Source: SFWF01 sp045539925 (GTDB lineage: Bacteria; Bacillota; Clostridia; Oscillospirales; Acutalibacteraceae). From it: a stretch of DNA of 7,892 nt. How positions within the stretch are numbered: the first letter of the stretch is position 1; each line of letters opens with the position of its first letter. The position numbers were made by a program, and so were the translations under genes. Shown here piece by piece: positions 6,793 through 7,892 of this stretch. The stretch lies in contig JAZQGH010000200.1 of NCBI GenBank assembly GCA_045539925.1, forward strand, positions 1-7,892. Direction: 5' to 3'. The notes under the pieces are model-generated. The model worked only from the letters and a program-made list of their open reading frames with translations. It made no database searches and was not told the DNA's origin.

Positions 6793-6835
6793 ATTATATC
6801 ATACCAATCTTTGATAAGCAAAACTGGAATTTGTA
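6793..6835 (-). promoter_or_regulatory. Promoter of the ligase operon with copy 2 of the two-block repeat
   Basis: On the minus strand, TTGCTT (6816-6821) and an extended -10, TGATATAAT (TATAAT at 6793-6798), are separated by 17 bases. Overlapping the -35 is GCAAAACTGGAATTTGTA (6818-6835) with the dyad CAAA-N7-TTTG (6819-6833). That block differs from the copy near the hydrolase promoter at one position in 18. The 4-7-4, 15-base dyad fits a LysR-type operator, and the regulator gene ends only 17 bases upstream. Transcription from here gives a leader of about 170 bases. A weaker alternative promoter (TTGAAT, 17 bases, TATTGT) lies within that leader. Confidence 0.6.
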
Positions 6836-6851
6836 CGTTATCCTGCAATTT

Positions 6852-7805
6852 CTATGCATTCTGTAACTGCTTTTTCCTGCTTTCTTCGTACAATGAACGG
6901 ATATTGCAAAGTCGTTTGGCATTGCCGTATTCATTGTAGAACTCTAAAAATTTCAAAGCCAGCAACGATAAAGGACGTCCTTTGACTTTTACTACCGATT
7001 TGTAAATTTCCACATCAGCATCCAATATTTTTTTTACCACAAGGTTTTCTTCAATATCTTCCCCTTCCGCAATGGGGACAATGGTCACCGCCATATCGGC
7101 GGCAGCCCAATGAAGCGCCGTATTGCGCGTGGTGTTTATGCTTTTGATAAAAGGCGAGAATCCGGCTTTGGCGCAGCATTGGCGGAATTCTTCGTAGTAA
7201 CCGGAAGAAACGCTGACAGGAACATCCTTTAATTGCTGTAGCGTAATGCCTTTCCGTTCCGGGTCTTTCAGCCATCGTGAATTCTTATTAAATACCGCGA
7301 AAAAGTATTCGTCTGTGCGGAACAGTTCTTCGATATCGCTGTTCCGGTCCGGCGGCGTGCTTAACAGGCCCAGCTCGCCGATGCCATTCAAAAGCTGTTG
7401 CCGCTGTTCAATAAAACTGGATTCATAAATCATAAAATTAACATCAGGGTAAACCTTGCCAAACTCTTTCAGCAATCGCTCAATCAGCGGCTTGGAGCGG
7501 GAATTTGCCACGCTGAGACGCAACGTGCCCGATGCGCCGCGTTCACTGCTGCGGATTTCTTCTATGACAGAATCGTCCAGCGAACAGATGTATTTTGCTT
7601 TTTCAAACAGCAGCCGGCCCGCGTCTGTCAGGATGATCTGGCGGCTGCCCCGTTCCGTAAGGACCAGCTTGGCGTCGTAGTAATGTTCCAACTGGCGCAG
7701 TTGCTTGCTGAGCGTAGGCTGGGCAATATGAATCTTTTCCGAAGCAGCCGTAACGTTACCTGCCTGTACAATTGATATGAAATTTCGCAACACCGTTAAG
7801 TCCAT
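6852..7805 (-). CDS. LysR-family transcriptional regulator
   Basis: The 317-residue protein has the standard LysR layout. The N-terminal winged helix-turn-helix covers about residues 1-60, with recognition region NVTAASEKIHIAQPTLSKQL (17-36) and wing residues TERGSRQIILTDAG (50-63). A linker helix (about 64-88) follows, then an effector-binding domain from about 92 to 295 starting SGTLRLSV. The extra C-terminal tail (296-317) is basic and Gln/Lys-rich. The ATG follows AGGAGGG (7811-7817) closely. A near-consensus promoter precedes it. The gene sits immediately upstream of the ligase operon in the same orientation and might control that operon and the hydrolase through the shared dyads; LysR regulators also often control a divergent gene, which here would lie beyond the right edge. 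The effector is unknown. Confidence 0.93.
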   Translation of the reverse strand: MDLTVLRNFISIVQAGNVTAASEKIHIAQPTLSKQLRQLEHYYDAKLVLTERGSRQIILTDAGRLLFEKAKYICSLDDSVIEEIRSSERGASGTLRLSVANSRSKPLIERLLKEFGKVYPDVNFMIYESSFIEQRQQLLNGIGELGLLSTPPDRNSDIEELFRTDEYFFAVFNKNSRWLKDPERKGITLQQLKDVPVSVSSGYYEEFRQCCAKAGFSPFIKSINTTRNTALHWAAADMAVTIVPIAEGEDIEENLVVKKILDADVEIYKSVVKVKGRPLSLLALKFLEFYNEYGNAKRLCNIRSLYEESRKKQLQNA

Positions 7806-7834
7806 AATCGCCCTCCTTCTAAAAATTCATTTAT

Positions 7835-7863
7835 ATTATAACTTTTAGTAATATTTGGGTCAA
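7835..7863 (-). promoter_or_regulatory. Promoter of the LysR-family gene
   Basis: On the minus strand, TTGACC (7858-7863) and TATAAT (7835-7840) are separated by 17 bases, leaving a leader of about 20 bases before the ATG. No copy of the CAAA-N7-TTTG dyad is seen here, so any autoregulation would use another site. Confidence 0.75.
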
Positions 7864-7867
7864 TTAT

Positions 7868-7883
7868 TTTTAATTTATTAAAA
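7868..7883. promoter_or_regulatory. A/T-rich dyad at the right edge, possible operator for a divergent gene
   Basis: TTTTAAT (7868-7874) and ATTAAAA (7877-7883) form a perfect inverted repeat just upstream of the LysR-gene promoter. A plus-strand TATAAT follows at 7885-7890. This layout would suit a divergent gene starting beyond the window, but sequence this A/T-rich gives such patterns easily by chance. Confidence 0.25.
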
Positions 7884-7892
7884 TTATAATTA

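Overview
The window looks like a chromosomal segment of an anaerobic, low-to-mid G+C Firmicute. Strong AGGAGG-type ribosome binding sites, TTGACA/TATAAT promoters and U-tract terminators support this. The lineage is probably a diderm one (Negativicutes-like), judging from the general look of the LysR regulator and the signal-peptide hydrolase; that placement is an inference. All recognisable genes lie on the minus strand, so transcription runs from right to left. No tRNA, rRNA, CRISPR array or transposase is visible.

Left part (1-632): a metal-sensing repressor of the CsoR/FrmR family (277-552) has its own promoter and a palindrome in its leader. The next gene downstream is cut by the left edge; only 12 codons remain (1-36). 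Its promoter (133-161) has a GGGTAT-type dyad between the -35 and -10 boxes and a second one just after the start site, so it is probably the repressor's target. Next come a perfect-palindrome terminator (705-722) and an exported alpha/beta hydrolase (802-1782).

Centre (1905-6821): this reads as one transcription unit. It has a promoter at 6793-6821, a glutamate-cysteine-ligase-like enzyme (5398-6612), a MATE transporter fused to a C-terminal histidine-kinase-like ATPase domain (3620-5365), an ATP-grasp ligase resembling glutathionylspermidine synthase (2277-3623), a small unrecognised ORF (1991-2209) and a terminator-like hairpin (1917-1943). Inferred logic: the first enzyme makes a gamma-glutamyl dipeptide or similar amide, the ATP-grasp enzyme adds a second amide bond, and the transporter moves the product or its precursor across the membrane. 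This is either an unusual glutathione-type thiol route or a small exported gamma-glutamyl peptide. It is the best candidate here for an undescribed system.

Right part (6852-7892): a LysR-family regulator with a near-consensus promoter, followed by an A/T-rich dyad region at the window edge. A two-block sequence (a 16-base block over the -10 region and an 18-base block containing CAAA-N7-TTTG) occurs at the promoter of the ligase operon and again at that of the hydrolase, in the same orientation. The copies flank the whole ligase transcription unit. They may be shared LysR operators, footprints of a cassette insertion, or both.
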